64,000 nt of DNA from Bacillus cereus ATCC 14579 (GCF_000007825.1 NC_004722.1:2458501-2522500); one strand, 5' to 3'; positions 52,658 to 62,364 are shown, numbered from the stretch's first letter. Numbers and translations are program-made. The notes: generated by a model not told the origin, from the sequence alone.

Positions 52658-53365
52658 ATGGTCAAAATTATGATTGTAGAAGTCGATATGAAAATTGCAG
52701 AACTATTATCGACACATGTTGCGAAATATGGTTATCAAGGAGTTATTGTATCGGACTTTCAAAATGTATTAAACATTTTTTTAGAAGAACAACCAGAGTT
52801 AGTTTTATTAGATATTAATTTACCGAGTTTTGATGGGTACTTTTGGTGTCGTCAAATTCGGGGAGTTTCAACATGTCCGATACTATTCATTTCGGCCCGT
52901 GAAGGCACGATGGATCAAGTTATGGCGTTAGAAAACGGTGGCGATGATTTTATTCCGAAGCCTTTTCATTATGAAGTTGTAGTGGCGAAAATTCGTAGTC
53001 ATTTAAGACGTGCATATGGAGATTATGCACCGAAATTAGAAGAACGAATGATTGAACAACAAGGTCTTTGTTTATATCCTGAAAGACTTGTATTGAAACT
53101 TAGAAATGACGAGATTGATATAACGAGAAACGAAGCCATTTTATTAGAGACATTAATGAAAAATTATCCGCGTGTTGTGAGTAGAGAAGTGTTACTTAAT
53201 AAATTATGGGATAGTGAATCTTATGTTGATGATAATACATTAAGTGTAAATACAACACGTGTGCGTAAAAAGTTACAAACGTTGCATATAGAAGGTGCGA
53301 TTGAAACGATTCGTAGTGTTGGATATAGATTTCATATTACTTGGGATAATGGTATAGAAAAATGA
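52658..53365 (+). CDS. BceR-type response regulator with altered acidic pair
   Basis: 235 residues: receiver domain (phosphoacceptor Asp in LVLLDINLPSFDG, Lys in FIPKPF) and OmpR-type winged helix. The first acidic cluster, EDD in BceR relatives, is EVD here (IMIVEVDMKI), so one Mg-coordinating Asp is replaced by Val; phosphorylation may be weakened. Overlaps the kinase gene by 4 bases. AAAGGAG before the ATG. Expected to activate a Bce-type transporter operon, probably that at 58258-60937. Confidence 0.9.
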   Translation: MVKIMIVEVDMKIAELLSTHVAKYGYQGVIVSDFQNVLNIFLEEQPELVLLDINLPSFDGYFWCRQIRGVSTCPILFISAREGTMDQVMALENGGDDFIPKPFHYEVVVAKIRSHLRRAYGDYAPKLEERMIEQQGLCLYPERLVLKLRNDEIDITRNEAILLETLMKNYPRVVSREVLLNKLWDSESYVDDNTLSVNTTRVRKKLQTLHIEGAIETIRSVGYRFHITWDNGIEK

Positions 53366-54345
53366 TAAGGTTGTTTATACGTGATCATATACCACTTATT
53401 TGCTTTACCATAATTCAACTACTAGCTATATTTCTCGTATATTGGTTTGATGGGCATAATCATATTACAACGGCGTTATATGCAATGTTTCTAGGTGTTT
53501 TCTTTATGGGAAGTTATTTAGTGTTTCGTTATTTTACACATCGTTCTTTTTATGAGCGCCTAGCAAACCCGATGCAATCTTTGGATGAATCTGTTCAAAA
53601 ATCTGATTTTGCAGCTGTATCGGCTGCTCTTCAAGAACTACTTGAGGTGCAATATCGACATTATCAAAATCAGCTGCAAATGCAAGAGAGAAAAAATAAT
53701 GACCATTTAACCTTTATGAATCAGTGGATTCATCAAATGAAAACACCTTTATCTGTAATAGAATTAATTACACAGGATGAAGTAGATTCACGTTTTGAAA
53801 GTATAAATGAGGAAACTGATCGATTAAAAAAGGGATTAGAAATGGCTCTGTATGTCGCACGTTTAGAAGCATTTACACAAGATTTTTATGTAGAAAGAGT
53901 ACAACTACATAAAATAGTGAATGATTCGGTACATGAGCATAAACGTTTCTTTATCCGAAATTTTGTATATCCAGAGCTTGAAATTGATAAGGACATTACT
54001 GTAGAAAGTGATGCGAAATGGTTACAATTTTTAATCGGACAAATACTATCGAATGCGATTAAATATTCATCAGGTAGTAGAGAGAAAATTAAAGTGAAAG
54101 CTTGTAAGGAAGGTAATAATGTTATACTTGAAATTGCTGATAATGGTGTAGGTATACCGAAGCAAGATTTACCAAGAGTATTCAAACCTTTCTTTACAGG
54201 AGAAAACGGTAGAGATTTTAAAGAATCAACTGGAATGGGGCTATATCTCGTATATGAAATTACGAAGCAATTAGGACATAGTGTAGAAATCTATTCAGAA
54301 GTTGGTAAAGGTACCGTTGTACGTATTATATTTTTTAATGTGTAA
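53362..54345 (+). CDS. BceS-type intramembrane-sensing histidine kinase
   Basis: 327 residues. Two membrane helices with almost no outer loop (~12-30 and ~37-55), then HisKA (QWIHQMKTPLSVIE) and HATPase_c (GQILSNAIKYS; STGMGLYLVYEITK). Kinases of this type do not bind antibiotics themselves; they read the activity of the BceAB-like transporter with which they form a complex. Confidence 0.92.
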   Translation: MIRLFIRDHIPLICFTIIQLLAIFLVYWFDGHNHITTALYAMFLGVFFMGSYLVFRYFTHRSFYERLANPMQSLDESVQKSDFAAVSAALQELLEVQYRHYQNQLQMQERKNNDHLTFMNQWIHQMKTPLSVIELITQDEVDSRFESINEETDRLKKGLEMALYVARLEAFTQDFYVERVQLHKIVNDSVHEHKRFFIRNFVYPELEIDKDITVESDAKWLQFLIGQILSNAIKYSSGSREKIKVKACKEGNNVILEIADNGVGIPKQDLPRVFKPFFTGENGRDFKESTGMGLYLVYEITKQLGHSVEIYSEVGKGTVVRIIFFNV

Positions 54346-54353
54346 AATGACTC

Positions 54354-54390
54354 AGGCTAAAGAACTTTTGAAATAAGTTTTTTAGCCTTA
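54354..54390 (+). terminator. Terminator after the BceRS genes
   Basis: AGGCTAAA-AACTT / AAGTT-TTTAGCCT stem with minor mismatch. Confidence 0.75.
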
Positions 54391-54581
54391 CTTTATATGG
54401 ATTAAATGAAATGATATACAAGACTGGTATGATTCTAATAAAAGGTCGTGTAAGTATGTGTAATGACACAATAATAAATAAGGCTGTTAAATGAGAGGGA
54501 TTTAATAATTTATTAATATATAAATAGTTTATTGTAAGAAAAAAGCTCGCCCTTTAAAAGAGCTAGCTTTATGAATTTTAA

Positions 54582-55208
54582 TTAAGTAAACAAACTTAAT
54601 AATTTATATCCAATTAATCCCAAAATAGTGATAGGAATCATCATTAAGAAAGAAGAAATTCGATGAGCATTAGAGCGTTCTAATACAAGAATCAAGATAA
54701 TCCCGACTATGACTTCGGTATATCCAACAGGTAACATGTGACTATAGTCTTCAAAATTTAAAAGAATGTGAAGTCCATCTGTTACAAAAACTCCACTAAT
54801 AAGTGAGCTTCCGAATTTATGAAGTGGATTTGTAGTATCTTTCCATAGAAAACCTGCAATTCCAAAGATAGTTCCTCCTATACATGCACATACAATCCAT
54901 ACAGATATAAAATAAATAGAGTGAGCTATATTTTTAATAACTATTGCATAACCATAGTAGCCTAATACCATTCCGAATAGTGCAAGGATACCAGAAAGTA
55001 TAGCTGTACGCTTAGAATAACTAAAGCTAGCCACAAAAAAGGATGGAACTAACCAAACGCTTCCTAGATTAGCTAATGAATTCCAATGTCCAGGAAGTAT
55101 ACTTTGCCCCAATTTAGTTAGTATACCAACAATTATCCCTACTATAATCGGGATGAGAAAAATCATTAAAAACATATTTAACTTTGTGATTTTTAATGTC
55201 CTGTCCAT
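54582..55208 (-). CDS. Polytopic membrane protein (DUF6518-like)
   Basis: 208 residues from ATG 55208 (AAGGATTG upstream; earlier in-frame codons have no site). About six membrane helices with short loops, and a conserved-looking SLISGVFVTDGLHILLNF segment. Similar B. cereus proteins are listed as DUF6518, as I recall; function unknown. Opposite strand to the surrounding resistance genes. Confidence 0.75.
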   Translation of the reverse strand: MDRTLKITKLNMFLMIFLIPIIVGIIVGILTKLGQSILPGHWNSLANLGSVWLVPSFFVASFSYSKRTAILSGILALFGMVLGYYGYAIVIKNIAHSIYFISVWIVCACIGGTIFGIAGFLWKDTTNPLHKFGSSLISGVFVTDGLHILLNFEDYSHMLPVGYTEVIVGIILILVLERSNAHRISSFLMMIPITILGLIGYKLLSLFT

Positions 55209-55492
55209 AAAATCAATCCTTACATTATTATTTTCTGTAAAGATATAATAGCTTATCACAAGGGAATAATCTTTAAAAATTTATCGAAAAACAATAAGTG
55301 GTTATTGGATAACGAATAACATTTTGTTTTTATATAAAATTTATATAAGAGAGAGTGCTTAGAAGTTTACTACTGGGGAAATCTAAAGGACGTATTACAA
55401 TCAATGTAATTTGTGCTTGTTCAATATGAAGCTAAGAAATGATAAATAAGCCTAAAAGAAAGCGATCTTTTTAACAGCACAAATAATTGCAT

Positions 55493-55521
55493 TTACTCAT
55501 ACAGTACTAGTATGGTACAAT
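55493..55521 (+). promoter_or_regulatory. Probable sigma-A promoter of the vmlR leader
   Basis: TTACTC (55493-55498), 17-base spacer, TACAAT (55516-55521); the -35 is poor. Transcription would start near 55528, about 18 bases before the leader peptide. Confidence 0.5.
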
Positions 55522-55544
55522 ATGGTTATTAATGACGGAAAGGA

Positions 55545-55562
55545 ATGATGGGTGGACGATGA
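55545..55562 (+). CDS. Leader peptide MMGGR upstream of the vmlR-like gene
   Basis: A 5-codon frame ATG ATG GGT GGA CGA TGA preceded by GGAAAGGA. It ends 4 bases before the first hairpin of the attenuator, the position needed for ribosome-mediated control. Coding role inferred from position; the second ATG may be the used start. Confidence 0.55.
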   Translation: MMGGR

Positions 55563-55566
55563 TTAA

Positions 55567-55735
55567 CTAATCTTATTTTTAAATGTTGAAATTCAATAAA
55601 TTTCAATTTCTAAAAAATAGGATTAGTCTGCCCAATTCCAAACAACGGTATTGCTATTTATATTGCGCAATAGCTTATTTGGGTATAAATAATGTAATGA
55701 CTAATCCTGCCAAATTTATTTGGGAGGATTTTTTT
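55567..55735 (+). promoter_or_regulatory. Transcription attenuator of the vmlR-like gene
   Basis: Three elements: (1) hairpin 55567-55626, CTAATCTTATTTTT with AAAAATAGGATTAG; (2) GGATTAGT at 55620-55627, exactly complementary to ACTAATCC at 55700-55707; (3) terminator 55703-55735, AATCCT-CCAAA / TTTGG-AGGATT, then T5. Elements 1 and 2 exclude each other, as do 2 and 3. A ribosome stalled on the leader peptide would cover the 5' arm, free GGATTAGT to pair with ACTAATCC, and prevent termination. Attenuation of this kind is established for B. subtilis vmlR. Confidence 0.8.
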
Positions 55736-55765
55736 ATTCTCCCTTAATGAAAGGGATCGATATTT

Positions 55766-57394
55766 ATGAAAGAACTATTAAAATTAAATGATGTTTATGT
55801 TGAAATAAAAGAAAATATGTTGTTAGAGAAAATGAATGTGACAGTAAAACAAGGGGATGTTATCGGATTAATCGGTAAAAATGGTGCTGGTAAATCAACG
55901 TTACTTCAATTAATAAACGGGAAGATTGAACCTTCAAAAGGTACTGTTGAATGGATGCAAATGAATATGACAACAGCATATGTTGAGCAAGAAATAGAAT
56001 CTTTTATTAGTAATGATGTAATTGCAAAAGAAGCAGAACTTCTTGCGAAATGGGGCGTGCCAACGAACGATTTTCATACTTTAAGTGGTGGTGAAAAGCT
56101 GAAAATTCGATTAGCAAAAGGATTTGCTGAAAATCCTAATGTCTTAATATTAGACGAACCGACAAATCATTTAGATGAGATCAGTACGGGATTTCTCATT
56201 AAACAAATAAAAAACATGAAAGGTACAGTTATCGTTGTATCGCATGATCGATATTTTTTAGATGTTGTCGCAACAAAGATATGGTCAATTGAGGACAAAA
56301 AATTAATTGAGCATAGTGGTAATTATACGAGCTACATGAAAGCACGTGAGCAAAAAAGAAAGTCGCAGCAGCGTGAATATGAAAAGCAGCAAAAAAAGAT
56401 AGAACAAGTAGAAACACATATAAAAGAATTGAGTTCATGGTCACAAAAGGCACACGCGCAGTCTACAAAACAAGAAGGTGTGAAAGAATTCTATCGTGTA
56501 AAAGCGAAGCGAATGGATGCACAAGTGAAGTCAAAACGAAAACGACTTGAAAAAGAGCTGGAGAAAGCGAAAGTAGAACGTGTGAAAGAAGAGTATTCAG
56601 TTGAGTTTTCTATTCAAGCGAACAAAAAAGTAGGAAAACGTTTTTTAGAAGTGAAGCAATTAAAAAAAGACTTTCATGGGAAAGTATTATTTGAAAACGT
56701 TAATTTTACAATTCAGCACGGTGAGAAAGTTGCGATTGTTGGACCAAACGGTAGTGGGAAAACAACATTACTGAAGATGATTATGGGAACGGAAACTGCT
56801 GAAGGAGAAATATGGATTTCACCATCTGCAAACATCGGCTATTTAACACAAGAAGTTTTTGATTTACCGCTTGATAAAACACCAGAAAATTTATTTTTTA
56901 AAGAGACGTTTGAAGAAAGAGGAAAAGTCCAAAATTTAATGAAACATTTAGGGTTCCAAGCTTCTCAATGGAAAGAGCCGATTGAGCATATGAGTATGGG
57001 AGAAAGAGTAAAATGTAAGCTAATGGCTTATATTTTAGATGAAAAAGATGTACTCATTTTAGACGAACCGACGAATCACTTGGATCTACCTTCACGTGAA
57101 CAACTTGAAAATACATTAGCTGAGTATAACGGAACATTAGTAATTGTATCTCACGATCGATATTTTTTGGAGAAAACAACTAACACAAAACTCGTGTTTT
57201 CAAACAATACGATACAAAAGCAGCTAGAAGAACCTACGAAAACAAGAGATGATATTGAAGAGCTACGTTTAACGTTAGAAACAGAGAGACAAGAAGTACT
57301 AGGGAAATTAAGCTTTTTAACTTCTAACGACAAAGAATATAAAGCACTGGATGAACGGTTTATGGAACTTACGAAGCAGATTAAGGAGCTTTAA
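55766..57394 (+). CDS. vmlR: ABC-F ribosome protection protein, VmlR type
   Basis: 542 residues, two ABC domains (P-loops GKNGAGKST and GPNGSGKTT; signatures LSGGEKLKIRLAKG and MSMGERVKCKLMAY; DEPTNHLD twice) without membrane segments. The linker between them (~190-290) holds KREYEKQQKKIEQ and ASWSQKAHAQSTKQEGVKEF-like sequences typical of VmlR and a C-terminal helical extension (ETERQEVLGKLSFLTSNDK). VmlR binds ribosomes and displaces lincosamide, streptogramin A or pleuromutilin-type drugs. Drug range here is inferred. AAAGGG upstream. Expression is controlled by the leader at 55545-55735. Confidence 0.93.
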   Translation: MKELLKLNDVYVEIKENMLLEKMNVTVKQGDVIGLIGKNGAGKSTLLQLINGKIEPSKGTVEWMQMNMTTAYVEQEIESFISNDVIAKEAELLAKWGVPTNDFHTLSGGEKLKIRLAKGFAENPNVLILDEPTNHLDEISTGFLIKQIKNMKGTVIVVSHDRYFLDVVATKIWSIEDKKLIEHSGNYTSYMKAREQKRKSQQREYEKQQKKIEQVETHIKELSSWSQKAHAQSTKQEGVKEFYRVKAKRMDAQVKSKRKRLEKELEKAKVERVKEEYSVEFSIQANKKVGKRFLEVKQLKKDFHGKVLFENVNFTIQHGEKVAIVGPNGSGKTTLLKMIMGTETAEGEIWISPSANIGYLTQEVFDLPLDKTPENLFFKETFEERGKVQNLMKHLGFQASQWKEPIEHMSMGERVKCKLMAYILDEKDVLILDEPTNHLDLPSREQLENTLAEYNGTLVIVSHDRYFLEKTTNTKLVFSNNTIQKQLEEPTKTRDDIEELRLTLETERQEVLGKLSFLTSNDKEYKALDERFMELTKQIKEL

Positions 57395-57414
57395 TGTAAG
57401 TAAGGGGGATTAAC

Positions 57415-57999
57415 ATGGATGAAGAGAGATTCACTAAGTTATTTAAAATAGATTGTGGAGATATATACCTACAAGAGTTTACGGTCAAAGATGCAGAGAG
57501 TATTTATAACATATCCAATCAACCGGAAATAGAAAAATTTTTACCGGACTGGAAATCGATGAAAGAACAAAGGGTTAATTGGGTTGTAAATTATGAAATA
57601 CCAGAAAATAAAGCGTTTCTTCATGCAGTGAGAACTACGACTAACATAGATGATCACATATTAAGACTAGGAATATTTAAGAAAACCACAAATGAATTTA
57701 TTGGATGGTGCTGCACAGGTATGAAAGAAGAACTCTCTTCACCAAACAGAGAGATAATGTATGCTATCTCAAATGAACATCAAAATCATGGCTATGCTAC
57801 AAAAGCGACTAAAGGTTTAATTGACTTTTTGTTTAAAGAAACAAATTTAAATGTCCTTAACGCAATTGCTTTAATTAACAATGTAGCATCAAATAAAGTT
57901 ATTGAAAAATGCGGGTTTATTTATAAGAGCCAACAGAGGATAGAAAATCAAATATATAATCATTATATATTGAGAAAATCTGAGTGGATAAAAATATAA
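57415..57999 (+). CDS. GNAT N-acetyltransferase (RimJ/RimL type)
   Basis: 194 residues. Acetyl-CoA loop region ISNEHQNHGYATKATKGLIDFL and the C-terminal NVLNAIALINNVASNKVIEKCGF. It starts 20 bases after vmlR in the same direction, so probably co-transcribed with it under the attenuator. GGGGG precedes the ATG. Substrate unknown; a resistance role is possible but unproved. Confidence 0.87.
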   Translation: MDEERFTKLFKIDCGDIYLQEFTVKDAESIYNISNQPEIEKFLPDWKSMKEQRVNWVVNYEIPENKAFLHAVRTTTNIDDHILRLGIFKKTTNEFIGWCCTGMKEELSSPNREIMYAISNEHQNHGYATKATKGLIDFLFKETNLNVLNAIALINNVASNKVIEKCGFIYKSQQRIENQIYNHYILRKSEWIKI

Positions 58000-58009
58000 C
58001 GTTGGGTAG

Positions 58010-58037
58010 TAAAAGACCGATAGCAATCGGTCTTTTA
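58010..58037 (+). terminator. Terminator after the vmlR-GNAT unit
   Basis: TAAAAGACCGAT / ATCGGTCTTTTA stem with a 3-4 base loop and T run. Confidence 0.92.
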
Positions 58038-58257
58038 CTCATTTATATAATAAAGATTTATTATACATTGTATTTCCTACTACTATACAATTATTATAAG
58101 ATAGTTATGCGCTAATTTTAGTTTGAAAATAGTTTTATTATCAGTTTTTTTAGAAAACTTACAAGCGTGTAAGATAAATGAAAGACGAATCAATATGAGC
58201 TGTAAGACAATTCATTTACACTCTGTTATGAGACGTGCAAATGAAGGGAGAATATAC

Positions 58258-59028
58258 ATGGAAATTTTACATGCAAAAAGTATTAGTAAAGTATATAAAG
58301 GGAAAATACCTTATAAAGCATTAGTTGATATTGATTTATCAATTCAAGAAGGTGAATTTGTAGGGATTATGGGGCCATCTGGTAGTGGAAAAACAACGTT
58401 ATTAAATATGGTATCTACTATTGATTCTCCATCATCGGGAGAAATTTTAATAAATGGTACAAATCCTTTCCAATTATCATCAGAAGATTTAGCGTTATTC
58501 CGCAGAAAACAATTAGGATTTGTTTTTCAATCATTTAATCTTCTTAGCACACTTACTGTAAAAGAAAACATCGTATTGCCGATGACTTTAGATGGTGTTT
58601 CCGTCCGAGAAATGAATAAACGAGTGGAAGAGATTGCAGAGAAGTTAAACATTACTGATATATTGAGTAAAAGAACATTTGAAATATCAGGGGGACAAGC
58701 TCAAAGAACAGCAATCGCTCGTGCGATCGTTCATAAGCCGCAATTATTACTTGCAGATGAACCAACAGGGAACTTGGACTCTAAATCTTCAAATGATGTA
58801 ATGGAGATGCTTGATACTCTTAATAAAGAAGAAAAAGCAACGATGATGTTAGTTACACATGATCCGTATGCTGCGAGTTTTTGCAGTAGAGTAGTATTTA
58901 TTAAAGATGGTCAACTATATAACGAAATTTATTGTGGTGAAAGCAGACAAGCCTTTTATCAAAAGATTATGGATGTTCTTTCTTTGTTAGGAGGGAAAAG
59001 GCATGACTTTTCGTCAGTTCGCATTTAA
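58258..59028 (+). CDS. BceA-type ABC transporter ATP-binding protein
   Basis: 256 residues: Walker A GPSGSGKTT, Q-loop LGFVFQSFNLL, signature ISGGQAQRTAIARAI, Walker B LLLADEPTGNLDS. ATG 58258 follows AAGGGAG. Overlaps the permease gene by 26 bases. With the permease it forms a Bce-type bacitracin or lantibiotic detoxification transporter that also signals to the kinase. Confidence 0.92.
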   Translation: MEILHAKSISKVYKGKIPYKALVDIDLSIQEGEFVGIMGPSGSGKTTLLNMVSTIDSPSSGEILINGTNPFQLSSEDLALFRRKQLGFVFQSFNLLSTLTVKENIVLPMTLDGVSVREMNKRVEEIAEKLNITDILSKRTFEISGGQAQRTAIARAIVHKPQLLLADEPTGNLDSKSSNDVMEMLDTLNKEEKATMMLVTHDPYAASFCSRVVFIKDGQLYNEIYCGESRQAFYQKIMDVLSLLGGKRHDFSSVRI

Positions 59029-60937
59029 TAATATTTTTCGTAATAAGCGTACATATGCTGCCCATTTTTTAAGTAGTGCATTTTCTATTATGATTTTCTT
59101 TACGTATGCTCTTTTATTATTTCATCCTGATTTACAAGGTGAGTTGAAATCGACAAGTGCAACAATAAGTGCATTTGGTACATTGGGATTTTCAGTTTCG
59201 CAAGGATTGATTTTTGTATTTTCATTTTTCTTCATTTTATATTCAGTTAGTTCGTTTTTAAAGACGCGTAAGAAAGAATTTGGCGTTTTAATGATGCAAG
59301 GTATGTCAATGAGACAGCTTAAGAAATTATTATTAATTGAAAATATGTTGATTGGACTTGGTTCAATTTGTATAGGGATTTTCATTGGACTCATATTTTC
59401 TAAACTAGTCTTATTGATAAGTGCAAGTGTATTAATGATTAATAATGGTTTACCTTTTTATATACCAGTGCGGGCTGTATTATTAACAGTTATCACATTT
59501 CTTTTCTTGTTTTTAATTGTTTCATTATTTACATTTAAAATGATAAAAGTAACGGAACTTGTGGAACTTATTCGAGCAGAGGAAAAGCCAAAACCTGAAC
59601 CGAAATCTTCAGTTTTATTATCGCTACTTTCTTTAATTAGTATAGGATATGGATATTTTTCAGTATTTCGCTTCATACCAAGTACTAATTTTATTACGCT
59701 TGGAATAGGTGTGCTCCTAGTAATTATAGGAACGTATTTTTTATATACACAGTGTAGTGTTTATATATTGCACCTTGCTAAAAGGAGAGAAACTTTCTTT
59801 TTAAAGAGAACAAATATACTAACATTTTCAGAATTAATTTATCGTATGAAAGATAATGCAACAATGTTTTTTATAGTATCTATTATATCAGCAGTTGCTT
59901 TTACAGCAATTGGCACGACAGCTGCTCTTGGAAATAAAGATTTAGTAAGGATGACGAATCCGTATACATTACTATACATGGCTCCTGAAAACAACAAAAT
60001 AGCGGATAAACATCTCTCTATTATAAAAAACCATCTGGCTGATGCTAATATTCCGTATCGAATGGCTTCATCTTCATATATATATACAGAAAGTAATGTA
60101 TATGTAATGAAATTAAGTGAATATAACGAACTTGCGAGAGCACTAGGGTATCAACAAGAAACGATTGAAAAAGAAGATGAAATGTTATTAATTCCTGGAA
60201 TGGTATCACAAAAACAAGAATTTAAAAATGGTGATTATAAGAAGAATATTGAAGTCATTCAAGGCGATTGGACAAAGACATTTCATGTGAAAAAAACTGT
60301 CGATAATTTAGTTTTGCCACATGATACGAAAGGGATATATATTGCTATTCAAGATCATGTATATGATGGAATTCCACTGAATAGTGGTCCAGATAATGAA
60401 GATATTATTCAATATCGTACTTACGGATTTGTTGTAGATGATTGGATAAAAACGAAAGAGGTTTCAAACCAATTAAATAATATATTTGATCAAGAACCTA
60501 GAGATATACATTTTGAATTTAGAGCACTAACAATAGAGTTGTTAAGTGCAAAACAAACGAATGGGTTATTACTTATGGCTAGTGTTTTAGTCGGAATCGT
60601 TTTCTTCACATTTGCTGCTAGTTTTATTTATTTCCGATTATATACTGATTTGAATCGTGATCAACAGCAGTATAAAATGATTTCGAAAATGGGGTTAAGT
60701 AAACGGGAGCTAAAGAAAGTTGTAACGAGACAGTTATTATTAATGTTTTTCTTACCAATTGTCGTTGCAGTAATACATACTGTAGTCGCTTATATGGCAT
60801 TACAACAATTAGTCGATTTTTCTATTCTAAATAGCTCTATCGTCATTTTAATTTCATTTATATGTATACAAGTTTTATATTTCTTTATAACTCGTTGGCG
60901 TTATTTACAAAAGCTTCATAAGACAATGGAACAATAG
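59003..60937 (+). CDS. BceB-type ABC transporter permease
   Basis: 644 residues. Ten membrane helices in the FtsX-like arrangement, with the large extracellular domain between helices 7 and 8 (~320-515) that defines BceB proteins and binds lipid II-cycle intermediates attacked by antibiotics. GGAGGGAAAAGG precedes the ATG at 59003. Partner of the upstream ATPase. Confidence 0.92.
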   Translation: MTFRQFAFNNIFRNKRTYAAHFLSSAFSIMIFFTYALLLFHPDLQGELKSTSATISAFGTLGFSVSQGLIFVFSFFFILYSVSSFLKTRKKEFGVLMMQGMSMRQLKKLLLIENMLIGLGSICIGIFIGLIFSKLVLLISASVLMINNGLPFYIPVRAVLLTVITFLFLFLIVSLFTFKMIKVTELVELIRAEEKPKPEPKSSVLLSLLSLISIGYGYFSVFRFIPSTNFITLGIGVLLVIIGTYFLYTQCSVYILHLAKRRETFFLKRTNILTFSELIYRMKDNATMFFIVSIISAVAFTAIGTTAALGNKDLVRMTNPYTLLYMAPENNKIADKHLSIIKNHLADANIPYRMASSSYIYTESNVYVMKLSEYNELARALGYQQETIEKEDEMLLIPGMVSQKQEFKNGDYKKNIEVIQGDWTKTFHVKKTVDNLVLPHDTKGIYIAIQDHVYDGIPLNSGPDNEDIIQYRTYGFVVDDWIKTKEVSNQLNNIFDQEPRDIHFEFRALTIELLSAKQTNGLLLMASVLVGIVFFTFAASFIYFRLYTDLNRDQQQYKMISKMGLSKRELKKVVTRQLLLMFFLPIVVAVIHTVVAYMALQQLVDFSILNSSIVILISFICIQVLYFFITRWRYLQKLHKTMEQ

Positions 60938-61006
60938 AGAAAATCAGCAAGTAAGATTGCAGAAAAGCATGTAAAAAAACAATTTGAAGTTATGGAAGGA
61001 ACTGTG

Positions 61007-61678
61007 ATGAAAAAACAATTATCTATTTTCATATTAAGTATATTATTGTTATTAAGTGTAAGTGCATGTTCTAAAAACGAAAACAGATTTCCAGCTAACG
61101 GTGTGTTAATCATTGGAGATGAGAATCATACTGGAGCAATTATGAATCGTTATAAGGAAAACACGAAAGAACAGGAAGCTTTTGCAGTGAAAACAGGTAG
61201 ATTTGACCAAAAAAGGGTTCTGATAATAAATGAATCTACTGCACAAGCGATGATGAATGCAAAGCTTTTTCGTAAACGTGATCAAGCATCCCTTTCTAAA
61301 ACGTTAGATACGTTGCCGAATTTTCCAAAAGAAAGTTCCCTATTATTTATAAATGAAGAAGAAAAGAATATAAAAAGTATTGAAATAGAAGGAAACAAGA
61401 TACCTGTTACATATGGTAGTGATGCTTGGCTTGGCAATAAACGTGACTATGGAGCACTATGGTATATCGTTGTGGCGAAAAATAGTGTGTATAAAGAAAT
61501 AAAAGCAAATGAAACGAATATGCAACTTCTACACTTTAAAAAGTCATTAGGTGATGAAAACCCTAAAATATCGACAGATAATACGTTGATTAATGAAAAA
61601 GTAAAAGTAAGAAAGTTAATTGAAGGTTATAGAGATGAGGTATCAATTCAGTTTGTAACGATTGGAGAAAAATCTTAA
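61007..61678 (+). CDS. Lipoprotein of the Bce-type locus
   Basis: 223 residues. Lipobox SVSAC (Cys ~20) then a soluble domain (GVLIIGDENHTGAIMNRYKENTK..., DAWLGNKRDYGALWYIVVAK). It lies 69 bases after the permease, same direction, with a terminator directly at its stop, so it belongs to the same transcript. I do not recognise the domain; a role helping the transporter at the outer membrane face is inferred. Confidence 0.75.
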   Translation: MKKQLSIFILSILLLLSVSACSKNENRFPANGVLIIGDENHTGAIMNRYKENTKEQEAFAVKTGRFDQKRVLIINESTAQAMMNAKLFRKRDQASLSKTLDTLPNFPKESSLLFINEEEKNIKSIEIEGNKIPVTYGSDAWLGNKRDYGALWYIVVAKNSVYKEIKANETNMQLLHFKKSLGDENPKISTDNTLINEKVKVRKLIEGYRDEVSIQFVTIGEKS

Positions 61679-61727
61679 AAAAGAGCTCGAGGTTGATGGA
61701 TACTTTATCAACCTCGAGCTCTTTTTA
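61678..61727 (+). terminator. Strong terminator of the Bce-type operon
   Basis: AAAAAGAGCTCGAGGTTGAT / ATCAACCTCGAGCTCTTTTT 20-bp perfect stem, 8-10 base loop. It may serve the convergent 61744 gene too. Confidence 0.95.
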
Positions 61728-61743
61728 ATACCGTTTAAATAAC

Positions 61744-62085
61744 TTACATTACTTCATTTAATCGAGTCTCACTCGTTTCCTCAATCCCATTTGAATTTTG
61801 AACTGAATTATTTTGGGCTTCTTTTTCTTTACGAGCCTTTTGTAGCATTTCAAGTATAATCCATAAAGGAACACCTTTATCTTTTAGCATCTTCCATAAA
61901 TCTAATTCATTAAATTTATGCTCAGGCTGTTTCATTTCTTTTTCAGATAAACGAATATCAAACTTGATAGGATCATTTATTTTCTTACTTTCAAGTTTAG
62001 TAGAAGAGATAGTATTATGCTCAAGATGAGATGGAGTTATTTTAGTAGGTTGAGACAATGTATGAATATTTGATCCGATTTGCAT
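61744..62085 (-). CDS. Hypothetical protein, soluble, 113 residues
   Basis: Starts MQIGSNIHTLSQPTK with AAAAGGAGG upstream. Low-complexity first half (Ser/Thr/Lys), then a helical segment FNELDLWKMLKDKGVPLWIILEMLQKARKEKEAQ and an Asn/Glu-rich tail. No family recognised. Confidence 0.7.
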   Translation of the reverse strand: MQIGSNIHTLSQPTKITPSHLEHNTISSTKLESKKINDPIKFDIRLSEKEMKQPEHKFNELDLWKMLKDKGVPLWIILEMLQKARKEKEAQNNSVQNSNGIEETSETRLNEVM

Positions 62086-62364
62086 GATTTTTCCTCCTTT
62101 TCAAGCAATGAGATTAGTTTTCTTATGGTTTTTAAATCTTTTTAACATGAGGAAACTATATCTAATTATAAATCTAAATAAATAGATTTACAAGTTATAT
62201 TGTAAAAAGTAAATATTTACTTGAATTAATATTTATCAACATTTGTATATGTTTTCTATATATACAAAGTATATAAAATACTTTACATTATGTTTAAGTT
62301 GTTAAATTATTCTGTTAATTAGTTAAAAAGAAAAATGTAAACGTTTTATTAGGGGGGAGAAAGT

